Assembly (NCBI RefSeq): GCF_017562075.2
Contig: NC_054084.1
Location: 49,397,697 to 49,461,696, forward strand
Length of the DNA stretch: 64,000 nt
Reading direction: 5' to 3'
From: Anopheles merus
Taxonomy: Eukaryota; Arthropoda; Insecta; Diptera; Culicidae
In this document: one piece after another, positions 24,358 to 37,400 of the stretch
How positions within the stretch are numbered: the stretch's first letter is position 1
Layout: each line of letters starts with the position of its first letter
Notes under the pieces: generated by a model
The model's input: the letters and a program-made list of their open reading frames with translations, nothing else
What the model was told of the DNA's origin: nothing
Database searches by the model: none
Position numbers and translations under genes: made by a program

Positions 24358-27300
24358 CTTAAGGTCGGTTCCTTACACCACCAATTGTTCTCAAAAACTG
24401 GGGAATATAGTGAAAATTTAGCTAGAAATTATGTGAGCATTCTATACAAAACCACGCGTCAAAATATAAAATGGTCTTCTGCGTGGTCCCATGGCACAGC
24501 CGTCAACTCGCACGACTCGCACGAACATAATGTAGCAAAATCATTTAAGAGGGTTTAATTGTTTTCATTTGTAGCATGAGATTACTTTAAGCAAAGACAA
24601 TCCGATCATAAAGGGAATGGTTTTCACAATATCTGTCAAGTGATTTGCCCTTAGATTCTTCTTTTGCATAACATCTCTGACAGAGGAGTTTTTCTTCACC
24701 AATAATGTTGATATACTAATTAGCGGAGACATTCCAACTAAATACATTACCCTTGTGTTCTGCTCGAAGTGAAAATAAATTCCTAGTTTCACACTACCCA
24801 ACATCATGCATGCTGAACCACTAGGACTGGTTGAAGCAAAAGTATGCGCTCATGACGCCATAACCCGTTTGTCCCTTACGCTGTGCCCTTTTCCCTAGCA
24901 ACCAAATTTGAAACCAACCAATGCACAATCTCGTACAACCATCTCTCATCTTTTCGCCATCGCCATACACATTTATTATGTTTCCTAATTTGAAAATGAC
25001 ACTCTCTTTTCAACGCCACAAAAAGGCACCCCGGGTTTGCATCGGGTGCACGGCAGGGTGCGATCACAACCACTCGCTGACAGACCGGGCTACTGGAAAG
25101 TCGCGCTGCTCGGAGCATATCATCAGCTCATAATTCGTGACATGAGTTAAAAATTTTTAAAATTAATACGACGTGCAACAACGTTCAGCACAGACAGAAA
25201 CAGTGACAGCTCTCTTCTAGTGCATTGCAGAACCGGGTGGAACACGACGTGAGCACCACTCGCTTATTCCGAGCTACGGTAACAGCGGCGCTGGTGCCTT
25301 GTACAAAAAAAATGTATATATATATGCACTGTCGTGGCCCTGTCGGAGGTTAGTTTCTGGCCAAAGGGTCGAAGAAATGGATGTGTGGGGGAAATTGAAG
25401 CAAAAAGCCTGAGCACACGGTGTGAAAGACGTCGAGAACGAAGATAGACAGTGAGAGAACTAAAGCAGCTGTTGATGTCACATTTCATTTACAGTTTCTG
25501 TCGGCTTCCAACGGGTACCTTCCCTTTCTGCTTGGCGTGAGATATATCATATGTCTGTTTTCGAATTGTTGTTGTTCGTACCGCCGACGCTTTTCGTTTT
25601 TCGGTTCAAGCCATTTTCTCTATTCTATTTTCCAATGAATCTTACGCGAAGGACAGCTCTCTACCCAGAGTGACACGTTTGATGGTTGCGTGCCTTGCCT
25701 GGTACGTTTTCAATTTCTCACATTTATACCTACTGGCTTCTGAAAGTTTATTCCATTTGCTCTCGTATTCCATCATTCACATCACACTGCACCGTCTACT
25801 GTCTAGGCGATTGTATAGTTTGATCCAACATTCGAACTTGTCAGACACGACCCGATGAAAATACTGTGTACGTGCCGCGTACAGCATACTGAAAGAATGT
25901 TCAATCAATCAATGCAATCGCCGCCGATCAATCCAACCAACACGAGCAGGACGGCGTGGGCCTAAATTAAATCATTCTGTTATGTAAATTCTAAACAGTA
26001 GCCGACAGCCCACGATGGATGGAGATGACGTGAGCTCGCTAGTCATGTGAGACCTGCCATACAACCGATGGGGAGATTTAATGAAAGATGACAGGCCGAA
26101 TTCAGTCGGCTGTCTGTTCAGATCTTTGCTCGCAAGAACTCCACCTTCCCTCCTTGTCACTCCATTCTTTTCATTCCAACGGTATTTTAACAGAGGAAGT
26201 GAGAAGAAAAAAACATGCAAAAAGAGTTACAGTCTCGTTCGTACGTAAATGAGATTTTCATAAGTTATATTATCTCCATTTGCAACGGCAATTCTCTTTA
26301 CCCATAGCACATTAGACAACATTTTATAGACACGCAGGGATATAGTAGCACGTATGGTAATGACTCACGTATGTGTGTTCAAGGAGTTTCTGAAATATCA
26401 ACAAATCACACTGCTTACCGTAAGTAACAGCAAGAAATATGCTTCAAGCTTGATACATTGGTTCATATAAAAATTCCTTCGTTTAGTCTACAGAAACGTC
26501 CCGGGTGAAGGATTTACAACCTCATTCTTATTAGACGACGTGTTCAGACACAGAATTGCAAAGAATATCCTGCTGTTAATTTACAACCAACGCTGCACAC
26601 GTCTCGATTAAGCGCTTAAGCATAATTTACGTGTTTATAGCAATGCAAGAAAGCTAATGTGAAATCTTGCCGAGGCATAGCGTACGGTAGAAACACTTTA
26701 CACTATTGTTTATTTAATGGTAGTCAATTCTCTCTCGAATAATGAACACATTGCTAGATGATGCTCCAAACCCATGATGCTAAACATATTAAAAAATAAT
26801 CTTTTAAACTTATTTGTACAGGATTTACTTACTTTGATTTTTTTATCCCATTTGTTTTTAGAATCCCATCCTCAATCCGTCTTTAAGTAAACCAAAAATC
26901 TGGTGTTGCATTTGTGTTGGTTGTCATATTTATGTAATTGAATCTGGTATACCTTTAGTCTCAAGAGATTCGAAGGTTTTAAATGATTGGTAGTTTATAC
27001 ATTTGCCTGCCATATGGCCAAATAATAGCCGCTATCATGCACGAAAGCGAAAGTTATCACCCATTTTAATATCAACGTAACAAATGTTAAAAAAAACTGT
27101 AATAATCTAAAGATGTTAAGCATACGGCTATTATTTTCATGAACAGACATTGGAGCAAAATGAATGAATTATAATGAAAGTTTTTATATGTTATCATCTT
27201 AAATCTACCACATTTTTGAATGCAGATTCGTTCATCATTGATAAACAATATGTTAAAGATTAAAACCACACAATTAACAATTAAACACAATTAAATTACA

Positions 27301-30300
27301 CAAGACACCAATAATTACAAATTATTTTATACATCACTTAAATTAAGATAAATAAATAGAAGCAAACTAGCAAATCAGATTGTACTAAGAAAAGAAGATC
27401 AAGTTAATCTACTTGAATTAATAGTAGGTTATATTCAATAAGTGAAGTTTTATAAAAGAATGCATAGCAGTATGATACGACCTCAATCAAGTTTAAAAGT
27501 AATAAAAAATAGCTGTTTAATACAACTGCAAGCTTATTAAGACAATAATAATCCACATAGTTGATTTCCAAAATTATACACATAAAACATATTTTTTAAT
27601 TAAGATTATTTGTGAATTTTGACAATCTCTCAAGTACATTCCGTATGTATGTATATTATTAATAGAATATTATGTTCCGTTCACATTTTGTTAAAAGTTT
27701 TATTATTGATTTTTCGTTTTTTCGCTGATTTTAAATATTTGATAAATTCATTTAATTAGTAACTATTCTTTTCATGTTTCGCATCCATCATAATAATTAT
27801 ATCTCATGTTTCTTTCTAGATACACTGCTATTATTTGGTGAAAAACTGACCCAAGTTTATACAAATGGTTTTTAAATAGAAAAAGCTTAAAATCTTTCGA
27901 GCACCTAATTTAAAAAAAACCTGTAGAATTGTATTGTATTGAAGTTGTTTATGATATCTTTTGAATAACTATCGAATTATAAAATCGTAGCTCAAAAATA
28001 CATGTTGGATAGTGTTTTCTTTAATTGAATTTGCTACAGTAAACCTAAAATAAATATTTTAAACAAAGTAAAAGTGGTGATAAAAAAAGTTGTGTGAATA
28101 GTGAAATTACGGTAATGTTCTGTTCGGTTGCAGCTGTACCATCAACCAAATTCACCACCGTACCTTTCTAAAATCCCATTGATCTTATCAAATGTGCTCA
28201 ACGGTAATACCTTTACAGCATTTTAGCTAGGATTAGCATGTTTTGGGAATAAAAACTTGTGATTTTTTTATAAACGTCGATGTCTGTTAAAAAGACGATT
28301 CTAGTCATTTTTTAGTATTGTGAAATGAATTTACGAAGCTTATTATTAATAGAATTACATCAGTAAACTTAAATATCCTGACAATTGTATTACTTTGGTC
28401 AATATGGTATAATATCGACTGAAACGTGAAAGATTACAATGTGTTACATAAAAATTCGGCAGTCAAAGGGAGAGTTCCGAAAACAAATATCAATTGCAAC
28501 CAACTCATAGGAACTTGTACTTGTTAAACTTAAATAAATATATGACAAAGAATACTTTCGTGATTAATCGTGTTTTGGATCTGTTACCTGGATTGTGAGA
28601 ACAAATTATTAAAGCATACGATATGACAAACACAAACTAAGAACTTATTATAACGTACATTATCCCTGACAGCATAACGAGTGTAACAGAATGGATGATT
28701 AAGTCATATTTTAATGTTATATTTACTCCACCTTGTGCGTGGCTTTGCTTTCATCCCGTCATTGCTACGGATAATATTTGTTGCACTTTTGCCGCTGACC
28801 ACCCGACAGAGCACGGTCACTGATAATATGCGTAAAGGTTCCCACTTTTGATGCCCTCAGTGGCAAACTTCAGTGGCTTTACCGTAATGGTTTTGTAGTC
28901 GGCGCATGTTTTTCAACCGTCGTCACCGAGCTGCTCGTCGAAATGTCGACACGATCGCGTAAAAACACCGTAGAATTACTTACGTTTACCTCCTGCCGTT
29001 CCTTTTCAACATACGACAGCGGTTCGTGTGGGCTTGGCTCATTTTGTCTTCGTTCAGCAACAGGATTCGGTGGTTGACTTTTAAAAAGACAGACGCTTGA
29101 CTTCTACCCTGCACGGCTGTTTCCTCCCCTGACTACCTTCCACGACGCCAACGGCAAAGCCCGATAATAATTCAAGACAGATTAATTTTTCCTACTGCCA
29201 CCAGCTATTTTTTGGCTTACTCAGCGCAATTCGCTGCCTGTCAAGCTTGTCTGTTTGGTTGATATGTTTCTGCGTTTTACAACTGAACGCTACATCACGG
29301 GAGGCCCCGCACTAAGAGGGAGAGCTCCACATACATGTGCCCAGTGACACGCGGTGACAGCACAACGACAAACCCCAGTTCGCCCCACACAGGCACAAAT
29401 CCTACCCCGCGCCGTGTTCATCCATGAGACAGCTTTTACGTCCGCTCCATTCGTTTGTAGTCGCTGAACATTAGTCAGACCGAAATGTCAGACCGAGCCG
29501 GCCAGCAGGACGCAAGAAGCAGTGTGAAGCGATGTGGAAAGTTGGCGCAAAGAAAGATTTATGTTTCCTTCAATTGGATTTTTCGCTCGTTGCTGAGAAA
29601 ATATGATACTACCATTACACTCTACCTTGGGAGTGACACCAACGGCGGCAGTTCGGAACGACACGAAAAACTGAACGACAAAGGGGTTTGCCTTTTGGCA
29701 ACGAAGCAGCGTTTGACCGGTTGCCTACACCCAGCTTAAGCCACTGTTTAGCGCAAAAACAAATTAAAAAAAGATGAAACCCGTATCAACCCGTGACCGG
29801 TGTGGCGGCCGATATGTCTTTTTTGACTGTGGGTAAATTGGGTAGCACGAGAAGAAAAGGGGGGTATAATTTTATAAGTACTATTTATGACTTGAAAATG
29901 GGCACCATTAAAAATGACGGTCATTATTTTTGCTGTTCTTCATCATTCGGTTTTCAGTGCTGAAAATGGAAGCAACAGGGGGTAAGCAATCACAACGCAT
30001 TTTGTGTAAACTTTAGCTGATCTGTTAGTTTATTGTTTTAAATATTTCGAAAACAGAAACACTTTTGTTCAGTTGAATTTCTTTATTACTTAGTCACGAT
30101 CGGGCTCAAGTTCACCGTATAAAAGAAGCATAATAACAAGAAAATAATTAAATAAATAATCATTAACTGAAGGAGTTGTTATTATTGTGTTCTTTGATAG
30201 TTTAAACTTTTGTGTAGTTATGATTTATTGAATTTAGCGTTATTAAAGCGTCGGTCACAAATACTTATTTTACGTAGTAGAGTTTGTTTTCACTATTTCT

Positions 30301-33082
30301 AACGAATACAACTCGATATACCTGTAGCAATAAGCATTTGATTTGTTTTGCAATTAATGTGTTAATTTTCCCAACCGTTGGTGTACCACGCTTAAATTAT
30401 ACCACAATTTAACATTAGAATTGGTGTATCATACCAACAAGCATTTATCGTTGTATTCACACCACTTCACAAATAAACTTGTAGCTCAAGATTGTCGTGC
30501 CATTAAACACCCCCCCCCCCACCCCTTTCTTTTATCTTCAATTTGAATACAATTAAGATCAATAGAAACATCAGCGATACCGCTAATTTTAGCTCACCGC
30601 GGATAACCCTATTTAACATCAAGTGTTATTATGGTCAACGATGTGTCTTGGGATGGGAGTAAATCATATCACGTTTCCTAACGACTCGCAGAAAACATGA
30701 CTTAAATCAGGAGTCTTACATTATTCAATCATGTGCTCGCGTTCACTGCATCGTTCAATCTTAACACCAGCGCTGCCGCCACAAACGGTAAACAAGGCGC
30801 AGTAGAAACACGCCCGAACACCCTGTTTATCAGATCAAAGCAGGGATCGCGGCACATTGATGAAGAAAACTACACGAGCTAAAGACACAACACAACTGTG
30901 GAGAGCGCGCTAAGGCAAGGAAACGAAAGAGTACGCATTATAATGCAGCGAAAGAAAAACGTACAACATCGTGCGGTAATATCAAGAGGTAAGCAAAATG
31001 GGGCGAAAACTCTACTGCAAGGGTCCCCTTCTTGATTCGATCTTACTCTGCGTTGCTAGCCCATTCCCTGGAGCAGCTTTGGATCGCTGTTTCCGGCAAG
31101 TGGGCCCCGTAAGGGGCACTTCCTCATATCACCTCCTGTGACGCACATTTAGCAGACAGCGCACGATGGAGCGCAGCGAGAAAAATAACGACTGTATAAT
31201 CGAAGATAATTACAGATAAATTTCAGTTTTCGCCTGCCACAGGACAGACGAGAATGCCAACGCTGAGGAGTGTTGTATTGTCGGCTTCGACCGACTATCG
31301 CCATCATTCTGCTCACGCCATTCTTTTTTGCGCTGCTATTTACCTTCTCGTTTCATCGTTTTGCAGGCTATAACTTCATCTCGGGATCGGGGCCCGCGCG
31401 CTGCTTGTCATGAGTGATTAATGGTTTTGAGAAGTATCTTTTTCCGTGGGCCCTTCAGTGCCGTTTTTTGTTTTTGCTGTTGTGTTGGTTCTTTCTTCCC
31501 CCTGTTGAATCCAGCCAGCTCGTTTGCTCCTTCCCTAATGCTTCATCATACTGTTGCCTGGGTTTGTTAGCTCTGAGCAATAAAACTGAGAAAAAAATGC
31601 TGTTAAAATTGCAAAGCACGCCGCACAAATAGGCCGACCGATGTGTCTGTCTGTGCGTGTACACGATTCGGCACAACGGCTTTGATACTCGTAATCGCTG
31701 AACAGACAGACAAGACCGAGGCAACCCGAACCATCGTGGCAGCCGGAGCTGCTCTACTGTGCGCGCTCTCTTCGTGCCAATCTTGTTTGTCGGCCTGGCA
31801 ACGTGCGAGAGAAAAGCTTCCTACAATGCACAAAAACAGACCCGGGCTAACCGTGGGCAGAAATACCCTCCGTACGGAGCAGAAGGGCGCCTTTAGCAGA
31901 CTGGGGAAGGTGGCTGGAAGACTGAAAAGCTGAAAATTTATTAGTTCAACCTCGTTGCTTCGGTTTAGTAGAGCTTAGCCCTGTTATTTCCCCCGTCATT
32001 TGTACAGTGATGGGCAAAAGTGTGCCTATAGCTTTTTTTCTTTTCTTACAATAAAATATTCTATCATATACTGTCCTTTCCCTTACTGCCGATTTGCATG
32101 TGGGAAATATAAAAAAATGCATTCTTAAACTGATGGACGATAAATGATAGACAAATAGTAGCGCTCACAGTTTGTCAATCACTGTCCCCCACCCTCCACC
32201 GTCTCTTTCGTCCAGAGAACAGTGTTGAGAGAGACACCCCACTACACTAAGTGGGGAAACAAATGTGCAAAACAGCCGTGCAGGAGAACCACACCACACT
32301 GTACCAATCATGATGAGATCTGTTCTCCCGTGCCGAGATACATCCAAATACAAAACACAATGAGCACAGTACAAATGTTTCGCTCAAACGAGAGTGGAAT
32401 TTATTCCGACAAACACGACAAACAACGCGGCGTCACTGTCGACCACCACCAACACCACCGTACGAACAAAGCGGACGGAATCCCCTATCGTGGATGAGAG
32501 GTTGCTCCCCTTTGACCCACCTCTTCTTGATGCACACACACACACAACTATACACATACACAGACATCGCGTTTGCTTCCAACGATGCTACAACCAACAC
32601 TGCCAAACGAATCAGCTCCGACGGCCATTCATTTCTGGGGTGCTTCTGGGGTGCTAATTGAAAGGCTTGGTAATTAACTAATAAATAACGAAACATGATA
32701 TCATTTTAAAATCATTCGTCCGTGCCATTTTCACGTTTCCGTTTCTTCTCCATCCCGTCGTATTTGTTTCCCCTTCGTTGTGCTTCTTCTTTCATCTGAA
32801 ATCGTAATTTAGCGGCTTCTTTTTTTTTTTTCTTTCTTTAGCTCGAGCACATCTCAAAGCATTTTTATGGTCATCGTGCCCGTTCTTGTCTTTCTCCCTT
32901 CTTCCCCACATTCCGACGGGGTACGTGAATTCGTTTCCATTAGCAACATCATCCGGTTAACTGGTTACGATGGGATTTCGGATTGTTCAAGAAATAACGT
33001 GTCAAGAAAATCGGTGGTTTGTAATTAATAGAGGATGTGGCGTTTCCTTTTATTTTAATTTTTTTTCCTTTTTCCTTTTAGA
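24358..33082. other. Long gene-free stretch left of the zinc-finger gene
   Basis: No gene is supported. A strongly A+T-rich trough (about 26690-28720) meets a GC-richer block (about 28740-29770), and a second GC-richer block lies at about 30770-31960. Short repeats seen are a C-run at 30508-30524, (CA)n near 32531-32546 and a T-run near 32820. The DNA at 32700-33340 is pyrimidine-rich on the plus strand. Open frames such as 29485-29739 and 31643-31933 show no domain I recognise. Confidence 0.55.
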
Positions 33083-34488
33083 TTTATTACAGGTTCATAA
33101 ATTCAATATTTTTCTCTTACAAACGAGCTTACTTCCTTCGTTTTCTTTCCCCACTTTATCGTATCTGTGGGCAGCTCGTTGCGTTACGAGTTTTGTTTCC
33201 TTGATATTTACAATTTTAACGCACAATTCGTACCTTTTGCTTCTTCTCCTATCACTAATACCCATTTGCTTTCGATCTTGCTTCTTCTTGCTCTCTGTTT
33301 TGTTTCAATTTTACAAGTTTATTTTCATCGTTTCATTGCATTAATCATTCGAGAATGCCGCTGTTATTTAGTGGCCCTATGCAAACCACACATGAATTTC
33401 TAATCCAAACTGATTTCCTGCGAAGGCATTTAATGAAAACGACACGTTGTAGCACGGGGCTAATACGGCAATAATAAATAGTATCCGTCAATATAGTTTT
33501 ATGCACGCCGCTATCTTGGCCTTCCCTTTTAAACAATTGAAACAATTTTGAAACAAGCAATTACAGTCTGATCTTATTGAGGTCCTGAAGTGGTGTGAAA
33601 AGTTCCCCAAAATGCTAGTCGTGAGGTATACGAAACAATGTTTCTTGACGTTCATAAAATAAGAGATAACACAAACAAAACGCTTAGCTTTCTTATCAAC
33701 GTTTTTATGGTGGTAGGATGAAACGAATATTGCCATTCCCGTCATTACATGCTGAATTCTAACAAGTATTGAATCCTAATAATCTCGAATTCATCGTCAA
33801 GGCGATTCATCATCTTGCGTTTGAAACAGGATAGCACTTTTTTCATTTCAGATACATAACTACATCTATCAAGCCTCGCTTTGAACTCGTATTAATTTCA
33901 TTGCTCGCATATCAAAGAGGGATTTTGAAATGTTTATACATCTATCTGACTGGTAAGAGCTGTTGGGAAACGAACAAAATCCATTGAACGATTTTAACGT
34001 ATTTTGCACGTGAATGACTGTGAAATGCATTCAAACTTGCAGCAAGATATGAGATATGAGCACATGTGCAGTACGTAAACTTTGATCTGTGTATGACTTA
34101 TGTTATGACTATCCTGCTGTCAGGTGAAACGCACTGTACCTCGAACGTCCATGTTTGATTGAAATGACCTTCCACTTGTACGGGTGAATTATAACAGCAC
34201 TTCGGCTTTATGCAATGTGTTACTTTATACTCCTTTCTCGCAATTCTCACATCTCGTTCGAAGAATAATCTTAATATCACAGTTGATAGAACAAACACGA
34301 TTGGACACCTTCGGTTTCTGTTGTTGTTGTAGTTGCAGTAGTGGTTGCTGTATGCTTTGCTCACACTCTCATTTGCGTTTATGGGCCTCTTTTGTAGTAA
34401 TCCGGCATGATAGGGTTCTTGTATATACACGCTACACTGTCAACCGCTAAACAAACGCACAACGAGACACATTCACTTCTGGCACTCC
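33083..34488 (-). promoter_or_regulatory. noc/elB: Probable 3' untranslated region of the Noc/Elbow gene
   Basis: The region follows the TAG stop (34491-34489). On the transcribed strand it holds a Pumilio-like TGTATATA at 34429-34422 and a full K-box CTGTGATA at 34282-34275, a motif through which miR-2/miR-11-type microRNAs repress fly transcripts. Candidate poly(A) signals AATAAA are at 33323-33318 and 33088-33083, and ATTAAA near 33430. The 3' end was not observed, so the extent is inferred from these motifs only. Confidence 0.35.
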
Positions 34489-36316
34489 CTACTGATGTAC
34501 CGCCGCTCCCATCCGCTGTCCATACAGCGCTGCCGCGTATGGTGAGTAGTACTGTCCGAAAGCGGCCGCCGGATTGAAGGCAGCCGCAGCAGCTGCTGCC
34601 GCCGCACTGTACGGAGAACCGGGCATAGCAGTAGGAATGCCACTGGGCTTTACATACGGATGATAACGTGCCGCCGACAGTGGACTAAGCGGCGGATTCG
34701 GGTAGCCTCGATGATGATGATGTAGCGACGACGGCGGGAAAATGCCGCTCAGCGGCATCAGCTGCTGCTGCAATGCCAAAACTGCCGGATCGGACAGGTT
34801 AGCGGTGTGTGTGCGGAGATGAGACAACAGTTCATCGGTAGTATTGAACCGTTTGCCACAGTACGAGTCTCCGACAACCCAGTTGCACATGTACGGACGA
34901 CTAGCGGCACCGGCACTACCAGGCGGTTGCGTACCACCTGAGTTAACGGCAGCGGCGGCCGCGGCAGCTGCAGCGGCGGCTGCGGCGGCCGAAGATGCTG
35001 GAGGATAGCCCGGATAGCCGGCAGGTGGCATTGAGCTCAGAGCCATGGCCATGTACTTCTGATGATCGCACTGGGTACAACCCGCAGGACACTGGCTGCC
35101 CATCATCATCTGATGGTTGTGGGCCGAAAACTGACATCCAGTGCAGTACGGATCCTTGCAGATCGGTACTAGCGTTTCACCACCGGATGGAGTTTTGACC
35201 CGCGTGTAACTGAGGTACGGATTGGCACCGGCGGCACTCGCTGCTGCAGCCGCGGCTGCTGCCCCCGAGTAACCAGCTGCTGCCAACATGGCCGCATGAT
35301 GATGAGTAAACGCTCCGGCGAACGGTGGCCTGAAGGCAGGATTCGTGTGGTCGATTCCCGACGGGCTGGGAAGACCAGCCGCACCCATACCGTACGGACT
35401 AGCCTTATAAGCAGCTGAGGGCGGCATAGTACCCGGATGCATCATTGAAGCCGACGGGCTACTGGAAGGCCCCGAGCCGCCTCCCACACTATTGCCACTC
35501 ACTTTGTCGCGATCACTCGGCATGCCGACGGAAGAAGCTCGGCGGTTGGCTTCTGGCGTACTACACTTGTTGCCACTATGCTCACCACCATTGCTTTCCG
35601 TACTCTTGACACTACCACTACCACCACCACGCCCAGACATAGGCGACTCGGCACTTCCGCGTGGAGACAGGGAACGGCCCTCCTTGCGCATTCCATCACT
35701 GTGATTATTATTATTGATTTGGCTCACACTGTTGTTGTTCAACACGTCACTTCCACTGCTCATCTTCGACGAAGGACGATCGTCAAGCGAGGACGATTTG
35801 CTAAGGTTCACTTTCGTTGTTAGCACATTCATCTCGTACGGCTTGAAGGCAAGCTTGATCTCCGGCGATGCGTCCGACTTGTCCGTCTTTACCGACGGTG
35901 ATCGGGACGCAGACGAATTCGATGTCGGGTCCACCTGAGACGAAGCCGAAGAATTGCTGCCGGAGGACGATGTGCTGCTCGTACTGGAGCTGTTGGATGA
36001 CGATGACTTCTTGTTCTTTTCCGATGGTGAAACAAGAGATTTAACAGTTATATTGCCCGGATCGGCACCGATCTGGCTGCAGGTTTGGGCCAGCAACGCC
36101 AACGGACTTTTCTTCGCATCCAACTGTAATGAGGAAAGAGGAAAAAATATGAATTAAAATAACCAATGATTTATTTGCATTTCAAACACTTTGATTTTGC
36201 TTTTATCGATAGATGAATTTAAAACTTACCGTGGTCGGAAGCGGAGAAAGATAGTCCGGTTGAAGGTATTGATTATTTCCAACTTGCAACATTGTGGTGC
36301 CTTCTAGTATCACCAT
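34489..36316 (-). CDS. noc/elB: NET-family C2H2 zinc-finger transcriptional repressor (Noc/Elbow), two exons
   Basis: Coding exon 1 is 36316-36230 (29 codons) and exon 2 is 36123-34489, giving about 573 residues. Exon 1 begins at an ATG in a good insect context (CCAAATGG), with an in-frame TAG 20 codons upstream at 36376-36374. It ends ...SPLPTT at a GTAAGT donor. Exon 2 starts LDAKKSPLALLAQTCSQIG, the Sp-like motif of NET proteins, so the reading frame joins in phase 0. Further along are a serine/asparagine-rich region, FKPY (about residue 122; a Groucho-binding motif in this family), a cysteine cluster CKDPYCTGC (about 350-358), several alanine runs, and one zinc finger (about 442-469) with spacing C-X8-C-X12-H-X3-H. 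The long C-X8-C spacing is a family trait, not a defect. The C-terminus ends GAAVHQ. Noc and Elbow are nuclear repressors that act with Groucho in fly appendage, tracheal and head patterning. I cannot separate Noc from Elbow without alignment. The exon is far more GC-rich than its flanks. Confidence 0.95.
36124..36229 (-). other. noc/elB: Intron 1 of the Noc/Elbow gene
   Basis: This 106 bp intron has the donor G|GTAAGT (36229-36224) and the acceptor TTTCCTCATTACAG (ending 36124), preceded by a pyrimidine tract. It is A+T-rich, unlike the exons. It splits the protein just before the conserved LDAKKSPLALLAQ motif in phase 0. Without it exon 2 has no ATG at its 5' end, because its first codon is TTG. 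Confidence 0.93.
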
Positions 36317-37400
36317 TTGGGCGTTCTTTGGCGGAAATGAAATGCGTTGCAGTGAGTGATACGTTGAATTACACTACACGCCGTATACACTTGTTGTATT
36401 TTTTAATATCTGTTGATTTGTTTTTTTTTTTAACACTAGTAAATGCTTCCCAACGTCCCGTCGGTTGATTAGTTTTGTTGGTCTAGCCTTTTCTTGTTCA
36501 ACACTTGTCAATTCAATAGAAGAAACTCACAAATTCCTTCGCAACACACTGATTCATTTGCACACTGTAACAATCACATGGGAGATCTTGAGTGATCATA
36601 TTTGTGACAGGGCATATACCCGCATACACAGAGACACTTAATGGCGCGCTATCAAATAGTGCAGTGATGTACACAACTTTTCAATAATCGCTGTTTTACA
36701 GTCACACTACACCGTTTTCAATAAAAATCGTATAAGATGCAATAAAATAATCATACTCGTCTTGTTCACGTTTAACACATCGCTCAACTAGACCATAAGT
36801 AGAACTGGACCACACTACCAACGTTTATCGATAGCAATGATCGATGGGCGCGTTTTCAATAACAAATTTATGTTGGCGCTTGTTGTTTACTCAATCAATC
36901 ACCATTCAGGCACCAATCAACACTTTGAAACGGAATTGTTGTGGCCTTTGCCTGATTCACACTCTACCCACCTTGCTACGGGCCACAGCACTGCTCACAC
37001 GTGTCGCACGGTACGTTGCTTGCGTATCAACACACATGCGTTTGATCGTATTCCAAAGTGTAATCGTTTCCACACACAATATTGGTAATCCACAGCAGGC
37101 GCGGTATCGGTAACCGTAGCGGAATTTGACGCGAGGACGACTACGTTCACTGTCGAACCATGTTGTTTCGCTGACAAAGTTAGACTCATTCTCAGAAGCC
37201 GTTGCGAGCTGCTATGAACCACAGCTGAGAGCCAGACGAATTTTCATGATGGATTCCGTGTGATGAATAACCCCGTTCGACCAATCACAACGCTCGATTT
37301 CGATATCACGCACACTCTTACGCGTGTTCGCTTGCGTTAAATTCTCTCACGCTCTCACGGTATCTCTCTCCTCTCCGAGAGAGCGGTAGAGCCGTCACGC
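36317..37400 (-). promoter_or_regulatory. noc/elB: 5' leader and probable promoter region of the Noc/Elbow gene
   Basis: This is the sequence upstream of the start codon. It contains an in-frame stop (36376-36374) and no convincing further coding exon. A GA-rich run on the minus strand lies at about 37362-37385 (plus-strand tctctctcctctccgagaga). It matches clustered GAGA-factor (Trl) sites, common at promoters of insect developmental genes. The stretch 36900-37750 is more GC-rich than the surrounding DNA. No clear TATA box plus initiator combination could be chosen, so the transcription start is not fixed; the leader could itself be spliced. Confidence 0.45.

Noticed and set aside
25595..25612. 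GGTTCAAGCC, a box-B-like sequence
   Set aside because: No box A, tRNA fold or SINE segments surround it.
31643..31933. Overlapping open frames on both strands
   Set aside because: Open in several frames at once because of GC-richer composition; no family resemblance.
32006..32029. TACAGTGATGGGCAAAAG, resembling a Tc1/mariner-type terminus
   Set aside because: No matching inverted terminus was found nearby.
35492..36157. Open frames antisense to exon 2 of the zinc-finger gene
   Set aside because: They are shadows of a GC-rich, low-complexity coding exon; the conserved motifs are all on the minus strand.
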